Origin: Streptomonospora salina
GTDB lineage: Bacteria; Actinomycetota; Actinomycetes; Streptosporangiales; Streptosporangiaceae
NCBI RefSeq assembly: GCF_014204715.1
Contig: NZ_JACHLY010000001.1
Span: forward strand, 1,519,001 to 1,583,000
Reading direction: 5' to 3'
DNA: 64,000 nucleotides
The notes beneath the pieces are model-generated. The model had not been told where the DNA came from and made no database searches. It saw only the letters and a program-made list of their open reading frames with translations. Made by a program: the position numbers and the translations under genes. How positions within the stretch are numbered: the stretch's first letter is position 1; each line of letters starts with the position of its first letter. Shown piece after piece: positions 23,620 to 32,400 of this stretch.

Positions 23620-25635
23620 CTACTCCACGGGCGCGGTGGTCGGGGCGCCCGGGGACTCGCCCCCGGCCTGGCCGGCCGGGTCCTCCGCGCCGGTGCCGGC
23701 GGCGCCGGCCTGCGAATCCCCCTGCTCCCCCAGCTCCTCGACGTAGCCGTAGGGCAGCTGCTGCAGGAACGCGCCTGTGGCGTCGACCGCGTACTGCTCC
23801 CACAGCTGGATGGACGGGTCCACCTCGGCCACCAGCGCGAACGCGAGGTCGCCCTGGTAGCCGACGAACCACTGCACCGCGGTCTCGTCCCCGCGCACCT
23901 GCTGCGTGGTGTTGGCCACCTGGCCGTGGACCGGTTCGGTGCCCACATCGGCGTTGACCGCGCTGACCTCCACGGCGGAGCGCATCATCTCCTGCACCTG
24001 CCCGACCGCGTCGGCGTCGAGCTCCGTGCTGGATCCGCCGGCGAGTTCGGCGGCCTCGTCGTCGGACACCAGTTTCGGCGGGTGCCATGTACCGTCCCGG
24101 ACCGCGCCGGCCGCCAGCGCCATCGACAGCGGAGTGACCCGCACCTGATCCGATCCCGCCATGGCCGCAGCGGCTTCCCCCGCCGTATCGGGCGCGGTGA
24201 AGCTCCCGCTGGATGCGGGCACCGCCATCCGCCAGTCGCCACCGATGCCGAAGTCGCGCGCCGCCGAGGTGATCGCCTCGGCACCGACCTTCTCGCTCAT
24301 CTGCGCGAATGCGGTCGTGCAGGAGTAGCTGAAGTCGGTGGCGAGGTCCGGCATCCCCGACAGGCCCGTGTTGTTGGGGGTGGTGAACGTGCGCCCGCCT
24401 ACCGAGGTCTGGTTGTCGCAGGCCATGCGGTCGTCCGGGGAGTACGCTCCCCCTTGCAGCGCGGCGGTGTAGGACACGATGCTGAACGTCCCGCCGGGCC
24501 GGTACTCGGCGGTGAAGGCGCCGTCGTCGTCGTTTCCGCCGGTGCCGACCGAGGCGAGGACCTCGCCGGTCCCGGCGTCCAGCGCGACCATGTAGCCGCG
24601 CTCGGGCAGCGTGTCCAGGGCGGCCTGGCCGGCTTCCTGCACACGCACGTCCAGACTCGTCTCCAGCGACCCGCTCTGCAGGCCCGGCCACGAGTTGAGC
24701 ACGCCGGTCTGCTCGCCCGCGCCGTCGAGCGTGACGACCTTCGTAGTGGCCGTTCCCGCCAAGCGCTGCTGGAAGATGTTCTGCAGCCCGGTCAGCCCCA
24801 CGGTGTCGCCGGCCTGGTAGGTGCCCGCTACGCGGGAGGAGACGTTGTGCTCGGCGGTACCGGCGACCTCGCCCACGAACGGCGCCGCGGTGCGCGGCCT
24901 GAGGCGCATGTCGAGCTTCCGCGTGTCCACACCCGGGATCGACGTCGCCCGGTCGCGCAGATCGCCGCCGACCTCGCCGGCGCGCATCAGCACCAGCGGC
25001 TGGAACTCCTCGGGCGGCGCGGAACGGACGCGGTCCAGCAGCGGGCCGTCGTTCTCGTCCAGCAGCTCGGCGAGCCGGGCCACCCCGCGGTCCATGTCGG
25101 ACATGTCGGCCGGAACAACGCCGAACGCGGTCACCTCGGTGGTGCCCACGAGCGGTTCCCCGTTGCGGTCGAGGATCTCTCCGCGGTCGGGGACGTCATA
25201 GCTGACGGCGATGCGCTCGTCCGCCCCGAGATCGGGGTGGACGACCGAGGGGTCCCACTGCACCACCCAGCCCCGGGGCTCTTCCTTCAACGGCATCGAC
25301 CCGGTGTACTTCCACACCGGGTCGCCGATGCCCAGGTCGGCCTGGACGTCGAACTCGGCCGTCGCGGAGTCGCCGTCCTGGCTGACGGGACCCAGCGAGA
25401 AGCGCAGGCCCGCCAGGTCGAGCTGGCGGCGCGTGTCCTCCAGCGTGCCGGCGATCGTGTCGGTATCGCCGTCGGTGTAGGCGGCGGCTGCGGAGTAGTC
25501 GCCGGCCTGCCACTTCAGCAGGAAGTTGCGTACCGCCACCTCGGGCGAAGGCTGGGTCGTGCAGCCCGAGACCGCCGCGGCGACGGCGATCCCGGTTCCT
25601 GCTGCCAGTAGACGGCGTAGGCGGCGGGGGGACAC
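23620..25635 (-). CDS. Penicillin-binding-protein-like lipoprotein, catalytic motifs lost
   Basis: 671 residues. A lipobox 'AVSGC' (Cys25) follows a signal peptide. Residues about 30-135 form an NTF2-like MecA_N domain, about 145-315 the PBP dimerisation domain ('SYDVPDRGEILDRNGEPL'), and about 330-635 a transpeptidase fold ('GYMVALDAGTGEVLASV'). All three active-site motifs are changed: SxxK reads 'RPGGTFS' (Gly382, Ser385), SxN reads 'SCT' (438-440), and KTG reads 'ANT' (574-576). The fold landmarks around them ('WFVGY', 'TPLSMALAAG') persist. A Gly/Ala-rich tail ends the protein. It lies 23 bp after smpB in the ftsEX-smpB operon. It cannot be an ordinary transpeptidase; a structural or regulatory role at the septum is inferred. 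Confidence 0.85.
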   Translation of the reverse strand: MSPRRLRRLLAAGTGIAVAAAVSGCTTQPSPEVAVRNFLLKWQAGDYSAAAAYTDGDTDTIAGTLEDTRRQLDLAGLRFSLGPVSQDGDSATAEFDVQADLGIGDPVWKYTGSMPLKEEPRGWVVQWDPSVVHPDLGADERIAVSYDVPDRGEILDRNGEPLVGTTEVTAFGVVPADMSDMDRGVARLAELLDENDGPLLDRVRSAPPEEFQPLVLMRAGEVGGDLRDRATSIPGVDTRKLDMRLRPRTAAPFVGEVAGTAEHNVSSRVAGTYQAGDTVGLTGLQNIFQQRLAGTATTKVVTLDGAGEQTGVLNSWPGLQSGSLETSLDVRVQEAGQAALDTLPERGYMVALDAGTGEVLASVGTGGNDDDGAFTAEYRPGGTFSIVSYTAALQGGAYSPDDRMACDNQTSVGGRTFTTPNNTGLSGMPDLATDFSYSCTTAFAQMSEKVGAEAITSAARDFGIGGDWRMAVPASSGSFTAPDTAGEAAAAMAGSDQVRVTPLSMALAAGAVRDGTWHPPKLVSDDEAAELAGGSSTELDADAVGQVQEMMRSAVEVSAVNADVGTEPVHGQVANTTQQVRGDETAVQWFVGYQGDLAFALVAEVDPSIQLWEQYAVDATGAFLQQLPYGYVEELGEQGDSQAGAAGTGAEDPAGQAGGESPGAPTTAPVE

Positions 25636-25658
25636 CCTTGCGATCCTTTCACAGCGCT

Positions 25659-26123
25659 TCAGCGCCGACGCCGCAGAGCGCGCTCCATGTCGCGCTTGGC
25701 CTCGCGTTCGGCGATGTCGCGACGCTTGTCGTACGTGCGCTTACCACGCGCGAGGGCGATCTCGACCTTGGCCTTGCCCTCGCTGAAGTACAGCGACAGC
25801 GGAACCAGGGTGCGCCCGGACTCCTGGGTCTTGCCGATGAGCCGGGCGATCTCCTCGCGGTGCAACAGCAGCTTACGCCGTCTCTTGGCGGAGTGGTTGG
25901 TCCAGGTCCCCTGCGCGTATTCGGGGATGTGGACGTTCTCCAGCCAGATTTCGCCGTCCTTGACTTGGGCGAACCCGTCGATCAAGGAGGCCCGTCCGGC
26001 GCGCAGCGACTTCACCTCGGTGCCGGTCAGCACGATGCCGGCTTCGTAGGTGTCGTCGATATGGTAGTCGTACCGGGCGCGCCGGTTCTGCGCGATGAGC
26101 TTGCGCCCCTTTTCCTTCGGCAC
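25659..26123 (-). CDS. smpB: SsrA-binding protein SmpB
   Basis: 154 residues, the normal length for the family, starting at a GTG with AAGGGGGA 7 bases upstream. '[19 protein letters not shown]' opens the beta-barrel; '[18 protein letters not shown]' and 'NVHIPEY' follow. The C-terminal '[18 protein letters not shown]' helix enters the empty decoding site. It binds tmRNA (ssrA, 22752-23119) and delivers it to stalled ribosomes. The gene is 59 bp after ftsX. Confidence 0.97.
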   Translation of the reverse strand: MPKEKGRKLIAQNRRARYDYHIDDTYEAGIVLTGTEVKSLRAGRASLIDGFAQVKDGEIWLENVHIPEYAQGTWTNHSAKRRRKLLLHREEIARLIGKTQESGRTLVPLSLYFSEGKAKVEIALARGKRTYDKRRDIAEREAKRDMERALRRRR

Positions 26124-26182
26124 AGCTATCCCCCTTCTCGACCGCTGACGGTACGTGGGCCGCGGTCACCCGCCATGCCGGG

Positions 26183-27091
26183 TCATACCCGCAGATAGCG
26201 CCGCAGCGTCAGGAACGACGCGACGGTACAGAGCAGCACACCCAGGATGATCGACACGCCGATAACCGACAGCAGGGACCCGGTCGAAAGCGTGACGTCG
26301 AACTGGAACCACTCCTGGATGCGGGTAAGCAGCAGGAACCGCGCGGCGACGATGAACCCGGAGGCGATGATGCCGCCGATCAGGCCGGCGATGGCGCCTT
26401 CGAGCAGGAAGGGGAGCTGGATGTAGAAGTTGGACGCGCCGACCAGCCGCATGATGCCGGTCTCCTTGCGCCTATTGTAAGCCGCCAATCGCACGGTGTT
26501 GCCGATCAGCAGCGCCGCTGCGGCCAACTGCACGAAGGAGACGGTCAGCGCCGCGGTGGTGAGGCCGTCGAGCAGGCCGAAGAACTGTTCCAGCACCTGC
26601 TGATCGTCGTAGATCGTGTCGATGCCCTCGCGGCCCTGCATGTCGTTGGCCACGGCCTGGTACTTGCTGGGATCGGCCAGCTGCACCCGGAAGTTGTCGG
26701 GCAGATCGCCCTTGCGGACCGCGTCGATCATCGCCTGGTTGTTGGCGAAGCGGTCCTGGAAGTCCTTGAAGGCCTGCTCAGCGCTGACGTACTCGACGCT
26801 TTGGACCTGGTCCATCGACTCCAGGTCGCTCTGGATGTCCTGGCGCTGCTGATCGGTGGCCGGACCGTTCTCCTCACATGTGGTGGAGTTGGAGATCTCC
26901 GTGCACATGTAGATGGTCAGGGTCACCCGCTCGTTCCAGTACTGGCGCATCTGCGAAACCTGCTGGTTGATCAGCAGGCCGCCGCCGAACAGGGCGAGGG
27001 AGATGGCCACCGTGGTGATGACCGCCACGGTCATGGTCAGGTTGCGACGCAGACCGATCCAGATCTCGGAAAGTACGAATTGTGCACGCAT
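26183..27091 (-). CDS. ftsX: Cell-division membrane protein FtsX
   Basis: 302 residues from the ATG at 27091, giving the family start 'MRAQFVLSEIWIGLRRNLTM'. A GTG at 27133 is possible; neither has a good ribosome site. Four helices: one near 25-45, then the extracytoplasmic loop (about 50-170), then three in the C-terminal FtsX domain ending 'SFLTLRRYLRV'. With FtsE it forms an ABC-type complex that turns on peptidoglycan hydrolases at the septum. In this operon it is followed by smpB and a PBP-like lipoprotein, so the latter could be a partner of the external loop. Confidence 0.95.
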   Translation of the reverse strand: MRAQFVLSEIWIGLRRNLTMTVAVITTVAISLALFGGGLLINQQVSQMRQYWNERVTLTIYMCTEISNSTTCEENGPATDQQRQDIQSDLESMDQVQSVEYVSAEQAFKDFQDRFANNQAMIDAVRKGDLPDNFRVQLADPSKYQAVANDMQGREGIDTIYDDQQVLEQFFGLLDGLTTAALTVSFVQLAAAALLIGNTVRLAAYNRRKETGIMRLVGASNFYIQLPFLLEGAIAGLIGGIIASGFIVAARFLLLTRIQEWFQFDVTLSTGSLLSVIGVSIILGVLLCTVASFLTLRRYLRV

Positions 27092-27166
27092 GAGAGTTAA
27101 GGGTCCATCCTCGTGGGCTTCGCCGCGCTGCACTGACCAACGCAGGAGCGCTGGCAGGCCCGAGCG

Positions 27167-27856
27167 TCAGTACGCCTGTCCGTAGACGCCGCGGGTCTGG
27201 TCGCGCACGACCTCGCCCTCTTCGAGCTCGATCACGCGCTTGCGCATCGAGTCGACGATGGCGGCGTCGTGGGTCGCCATGACTACGGTCGTCCCGGTCC
27301 TGTTGATTCGGTCGAGCACCTTCATGATGCCGATCGACGTAGCGGGGTCGATGTTCCCCGTGGGCTCGTCAGCGAGCAGGATCTGCGGGCGGTTCACGAA
27401 CGCCCGCGCGATGGCGACCCGCTGCTGCTCGCCGCCCGACAGCTCGTCGGGCATGCGGTCGGCCTTGCCTTCGAGGCCGACGAGTTCGACGACCTCGGGC
27501 ACCACCTTGCGGATGAACCTCCGCGGCTTGCCGATCACCTCAAGGGCGAAGGCCACGTTCTCGAAAACGTTCTTGTTCGGCAGCAGCCGGAAGTCCTGGA
27601 AGACGCAGCCGATGCGGCGCCGCAGATGCGGAACCTTCCAGTTGGAAAGCCGCGCCAGGTCCTTGCCGGCGACGTGCACCCGGCCCTTGTTGGGCTTCTC
27701 CTCCTTCAGGACGAGCCTGAGGAAGGTCGACTTGCCCGATCCGGAGGGGCCGACGAGGAAGACGAACTCGCCCTTGCCGACGTCGATGGAGACGTCCTCC
27801 AGCGCAGGGTGCTTCTGGGTCGTATAGGCCTTGGTGACGTTCTCAAAATGGATCAC
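27167..27856 (-). CDS. ftsE: Cell-division ATP-binding protein FtsE
   Basis: 229 residues. Walker A is '[11 protein letters not shown]', signature '[13 protein letters not shown]', Walker B '[10 protein letters not shown]', H-loop 'ATHD'. The protein drives FtsX and so couples ATP hydrolysis to cell-wall hydrolase activation at division. Start GTG at 27856 has no evident Shine-Dalgarno. The gap to ftsX is 75 bp. Confidence 0.96.
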   Translation of the reverse strand: MIHFENVTKAYTTQKHPALEDVSIDVGKGEFVFLVGPSGSGKSTFLRLVLKEEKPNKGRVHVAGKDLARLSNWKVPHLRRRIGCVFQDFRLLPNKNVFENVAFALEVIGKPRRFIRKVVPEVVELVGLEGKADRMPDELSGGEQQRVAIARAFVNRPQILLADEPTGNIDPATSIGIMKVLDRINRTGTTVVMATHDAAIVDSMRKRVIELEEGEVVRDQTRGVYGQAY

Positions 27857-28190
27857 GGCAGCATCACAAGGTTCTCAAAGGTAGGGGCGCCTCAACGGAT
27901 GACTGGCTCCGCGGGAGGCAGTACCGGCCACAGGGCCAATCGTCAGTGTAGAGGTGATCGCAACCCGGAATGTCCAGATCGGCCCGCAGCCCCGCACAGG
28001 GGAACCGGAGGGCGGGCGGATGCTCGGGCGGCCTCGACCACACACGGCGGATCGGCCTCGGCTGTTCACCGAACAGCAGACCAGACCATATCGGAAGTGT
28101 CAACCTGTGGTAACGCTCGCGTATACCACCGACCAAAAGGCCCTGTCCTGCAGCGACGCCCGACCGGAAGCTCCGCGCGCCGCCGGAGCG
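27857..28190 (-). promoter_or_regulatory. prfB-ftsE intergenic region with a candidate promoter
   Basis: 334 bp without a gene. On the minus strand a consensus TTGACA is at 28103-28098, but the -10 at the right distance (TCTGCT) is poor. A TACACT at 27950-27945 is a fair -10 without a clear -35. One of these probably drives ftsEX-smpB. Confidence 0.35.
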
Positions 28191-29294
28191 CTACTCCTGG
28201 CTGCGCAGCCAGCGGATCTCGGCGTCGATGAATCCGTCGATCTCGCCGTCGAGCACACCGCCGGTGTTTCCGCTCTCCGCACCCGTGCGTACGTCCTTCA
28301 CCGCCTGGTAGGGGTGCAGCACGTAGTTGCGCATCTGCGTACCCCAGCTACTGACGGTCTCGCCGCGCAACTCGTCGATCTCGGCCTGCTCCTCGCGGCG
28401 CTTGCGCTCCAGCAGCTTCGCCTGGAGCACCCCCATCGCCGCGGCGCGGTTCTGCAGCTGGCTCTTCTCGTTCTGACACGAGACGACGATCCCGGTGGGC
28501 CCGTGGGTGATCCGCACCGCGGAGTCGGTCGTGTTGACGCTCTGCCCGCCGGGCCCCGAGGACCGGAAGACGTCGATGCGCAACTCGTTCTCGTCGATCT
28601 CGATGTGGTCGCTCTGCTGGACCACGGGCACCACGTCGACGCCCGCGAACGAGGTCTGGCGCCGGTTCTGGTTGTCGAACGGCGAGATGCGCACCAAGCG
28701 GTGCGTGCCGTGCTCGCCGCGCAGCGTGCCGTAGGCGTAGGCGGCCTTGACCGCGAACGTCGTCGACTTGACGCCGGCTTCCTCGGCATAGGAGATGTCG
28801 TAGATCTCGACGGGATAACCGTGCCGCTCGGCCCAGCGCAGGTACATGCGCTGCAGCATCTGGGCCCAATCCGCCGCGTCGATGCCGCCGGCCTGGGCGT
28901 TGATGCTGACCAGCGCCTCGCGCTCGTCGTACGGGCCGCTGAGCAGGGTGCGGATCTCCAGCGTACCGATGTCCGAGCGCAGCGACTCCAGCTCGGTATC
29001 GGCCTCGGCGCGGGTGTCGGCGTCGTCCTCGGAGGCGGCGAGCTCGAAGAGCACGCTCACGTCGTTCAGGCGGCTGCGGATCGTGCCGACCTTGTTGACC
29101 GTGGACTCCAGATGGGACAGCCTGCGTGTGACCTGCTGGGCGTGGCCGGGATCGTTCCACAGCTCCGGGTCGGCAGACTGCTCGCGCAGCTCTTCGATCT
29201 CGCGCTGCTTGGCACCGAGGTCCAGGACGGCTTCCACACTCGCCAGAGTGGAGGAGAGTTCCTTGATCTTGTCTGCGGGGTCTAGGTCTGCCAC
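28191..29294 (-). CDS. prfB: Peptide chain release factor 2
   Basis: 367 residues from the GTG at 29294 ('[13 protein letters not shown]'). The GGQ motif is in '[12 protein letters not shown]' and the stop-codon-reading tripeptide is SPF ('RISPFDNQ'), which identifies RF2 (UGA/UAA) over RF1. The reading frame is continuous from the start through the region where Escherichia coli prfB has its programmed +1 frameshift, so no such autoregulation is present. It precedes the ftsEX-smpB operon, the normal actinobacterial order. Confidence 0.96.
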   Translation of the reverse strand: MADLDPADKIKELSSTLASVEAVLDLGAKQREIEELREQSADPELWNDPGHAQQVTRRLSHLESTVNKVGTIRSRLNDVSVLFELAASEDDADTRAEADTELESLRSDIGTLEIRTLLSGPYDEREALVSINAQAGGIDAADWAQMLQRMYLRWAERHGYPVEIYDISYAEEAGVKSTTFAVKAAYAYGTLRGEHGTHRLVRISPFDNQNRRQTSFAGVDVVPVVQQSDHIEIDENELRIDVFRSSGPGGQSVNTTDSAVRITHGPTGIVVSCQNEKSQLQNRAAAMGVLQAKLLERKRREEQAEIDELRGETVSSWGTQMRNYVLHPYQAVKDVRTGAESGNTGGVLDGEIDGFIDAEIRWLRSQE

Positions 29295-29411
29295 ACGCCC
29301 CAGTCTAGGGGGAATGCGTCCCGTGGCTGCCACAGCGGACCCGGCCGCCCGCCGCAGCGGCCTCCGCCCGGGGTCGCGGATCCGACTCGCGGCCCGGGCG
29401 GAGGGACCGCG

Positions 29412-32400
29412 TCACTCCCCGGACGACACCAGCAGCGAACGCACGGAGCGCAGCGCGACCGAGATCGTGGCCAAGTCGTACTGCTCGGACTCGCGGATCT
29501 CGCGCAGAGTCTGCTCCGAGCGCTCCACCGCCACCCGGTTGCGCTCGATCCAGCGCTGCCGCAGCCGCTCGGGCGACTCCCCCGGATCGCCGCTCTGCAA
29601 CACCTCGCGGGTGAGGCCGGCGTGAGCCGCGTACAGGTCGTCGCGCAGGCCGGCCCGCGCCATGGTCACCCACCGGTCGTGGCGCGGCAGCGCGATGATG
29701 CGCTCGCGCAGCGACCCGATCTGCAGGCTCTCGGCCAGGTCGAAGTACACCCGGGCGACCTCGGGCAGCGGGCGCCGGGTGTGGTTGGCGATGGAGACCA
29801 GGTCGAAGGTCGAATACGCCGGGACCATACTCGCCACCCGCTCGGCCAGCTCGCGGGGGACGTCGGCCTTGGTGAACCGGTCGCACCGCTCGGAGAACAG
29901 GCGCCGGTCGCGGCCCAGCAGCAGGTCCGGAAGCTGCGGCACGATCTCGGCCACGCCGGAGGAGAAGAACTCCGTCTCCGCGCCGAGGTCGAAGGGCGAC
30001 TTGCGGTTGCGCAGCAGCCACCGCGTGCCGCGCTCGGTGAGCTTGCGGGCCTCCAGCAGCAGGTCGAGCTGGACGTCGACGCCGATCCAGTGGTCCAGGT
30101 TCTCGATCTCGGCCCACAGTGCGCGCAGCCCGAACACCTCCCGCACCACCAGGTAGGCGCGCGCGATGTCGTCGGGCGCGGCTCCCAGCTCCTCGCCGAT
30201 GCGGAAGGCGAAGGTGGTTCCGCCGCGATTGACCATGTCGTTGACGACGTGGTTGGCGACGATCTCGCGGCCGAGCGGATGCTCGGGGATGGCGTCGGAG
30301 AAGCGCCGGCGCAGCGCCTCGGGGAAGTACTCCACCAGGGTCCGGCGCAGGTAGGGGTCGCCGGGCAGATCGGAGTCGGCGACCTCGTCCTTGAGCACGT
30401 TCTTGGTGTGGGCCAGCAGCGTCGCGAACTCCGGACCCGTCAGGCCGTGGCCGGCGCTGCGCCGCGAAGCGATGTCCTCGTCGTCGGGCAGCACCTCCAG
30501 CTTGCGCTCGATGCGTCCTTCGCGCTCAAGCCGGCGCATGTAGCGGGCGTGGACGTGCATCATCTCGCCGGCCTGCTTGCGGGCGGCCGACAGCACCACG
30601 TTCTGCGCGTAGTTGTCGGCCAGCACCAGCTCGGCGACGTCCTCGGTCATGCTCAGAAACAGCGCGTCGCGCTCGTCCTTGGCGAGGCGGCCCTCGTCGA
30701 CCTCGCGGTCGAGCATGATCTTGATGTTGACCTCGTGGTCGGACGTGTCCACTCCGGCGGAGTTGTCGATGAAGTCGGCGTTGACCCGGCCGCCGTTGCG
30801 CGCGAACTCGATCCGCCCGGCCTGGGTGAGCCCGAGGTTGCCGCCCTCGCCCACGACCTTGCAGCGCAGATCGGACCCGTTGACCCGCAGAGGGTCGTTG
30901 GCCTTGTCGCCGACGTCGGCGTCGGACTCCGAGGAGGCCTTCACGTAGGTCCCGATGCCGCCGTTCCACAGCAGGTCGACCGGTGCGCTGAGGATGTGCT
31001 GCATCAGCTCGAACGGGGTGAGCGCGGTCGTTCCGGCGTCGATGCCCAGCGCCCGGCGCACCTGCGGCGTGACGGGGATCGACTTCGCCGTTCGCGGATG
31101 CACACCGCCGCCCTCGGAGATCACCCCGGTGTCGTAGTCGGCCCAGGTGCTGCGCGGCAGCTCGAACATCCGCCGGCGCTCGGCGAAGGACCGCTCGGCA
31201 TCGGGGACGGGGTCGAGGAAGATGTGGCGGTGGTCGAACGCGGCGACGAGCCGGATGTGCCGGGACAGCAGCATGCCGTTGCCGAACACATCCCCGGACA
31301 TGTCGCCGACCCCGACCGCGGTGAAGTCCTCGTTGTGGACGTCGGTGCCGAGTTCGCGGAACAGGTGCTTCACCGACTCCCAGGCGCCCCGGGCGGTGAT
31401 GCCCATCGCCTTGTGGTCATAGCCCACCGACCCGCCCGAGGCGAAGGCGTCGCCCAGCCAGAAGCCGCGCTCCAGCGCGATGTCGTTGGCGATGTCGGAG
31501 AAGGTGGCCGTGCCCTTGTCGGCGGCGACCACCAGGTAGGGGTCGTCTCCGTCGTAGCGCACCACGCGGTCGGGGTGCTCCACACGGCCGCCGGAACGGT
31601 TGTCGGTGACGTCGAGCATGCCGCTGATGAACTGCTGGTAGCAGGCCACGACCTCGGCCCGGGTCGCGTCGCGGTCGCCCCCGGCGGGCAGCCGCTTGCA
31701 GACGAACCCGCCCTTGGAGCCGCTGGGCACGATGACCGAGTTCTTCACCGACTGGGCCTTGACCAGGCCCAGGACCTCGGTGCGGAAGTCCTCGAAGCGG
31801 TCCGACCAGCGCAGCCCGCCGCGGGCCACGGCCCCGAAGCGCAGGTGCACGCCCTCCACGCGCGGAGAGTAGACGTACATCTCGTAGCGCGGGCGCGGCG
31901 CGGGCAGATCGGGGATGCGCCGGGGGTCGAGCTTGAAGACCAGATAGGGCTTGGGCGCCGCAGAGCCGGCCTGGAAGTAGGTGGTGCGCAGGGTGGCCTC
32001 GATGGCGGCCAGGAACGAGCGCAGGATGCGGTCCTGGTCCAAGCTGGCGACCTGGTCGAGCTCGCCGCGGATCTCCTCGGTGATGGCGTCGGTGCGCTCC
32101 TGGCGCCCGGCCTCGCGGTCGGGGTCGAAGCGGGACTCGAACAACCGCACCAGCAGATTGGCGATGTGCACGTTGGCCACGAGCACATCGGAGAAGTAGG
32201 CAGGGCTGAACGTGCTGCCGGTCTGGCGCAGGTACTTGGCGTAGGCGCGCAGGATGGTCAGCTGGCGCCAGTCGAGCCCGCCGCGCACCACCAGCGCGTT
32301 GAACCCGTCGGACTCGCCGCGCCCCTGCCACAGCGCGGTGAAGGCGTCCTCGAACAGCGTCTTCAGCCGCTCGGCCGGAAGCTCGACGGCGTCGGTGACG

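Noticed and set aside
28191-29294. Programmed frameshift in prfB
   Set aside because: The frame is open throughout the N-terminal region with no in-frame TGA, so the Escherichia coli-type autoregulatory shift is absent.
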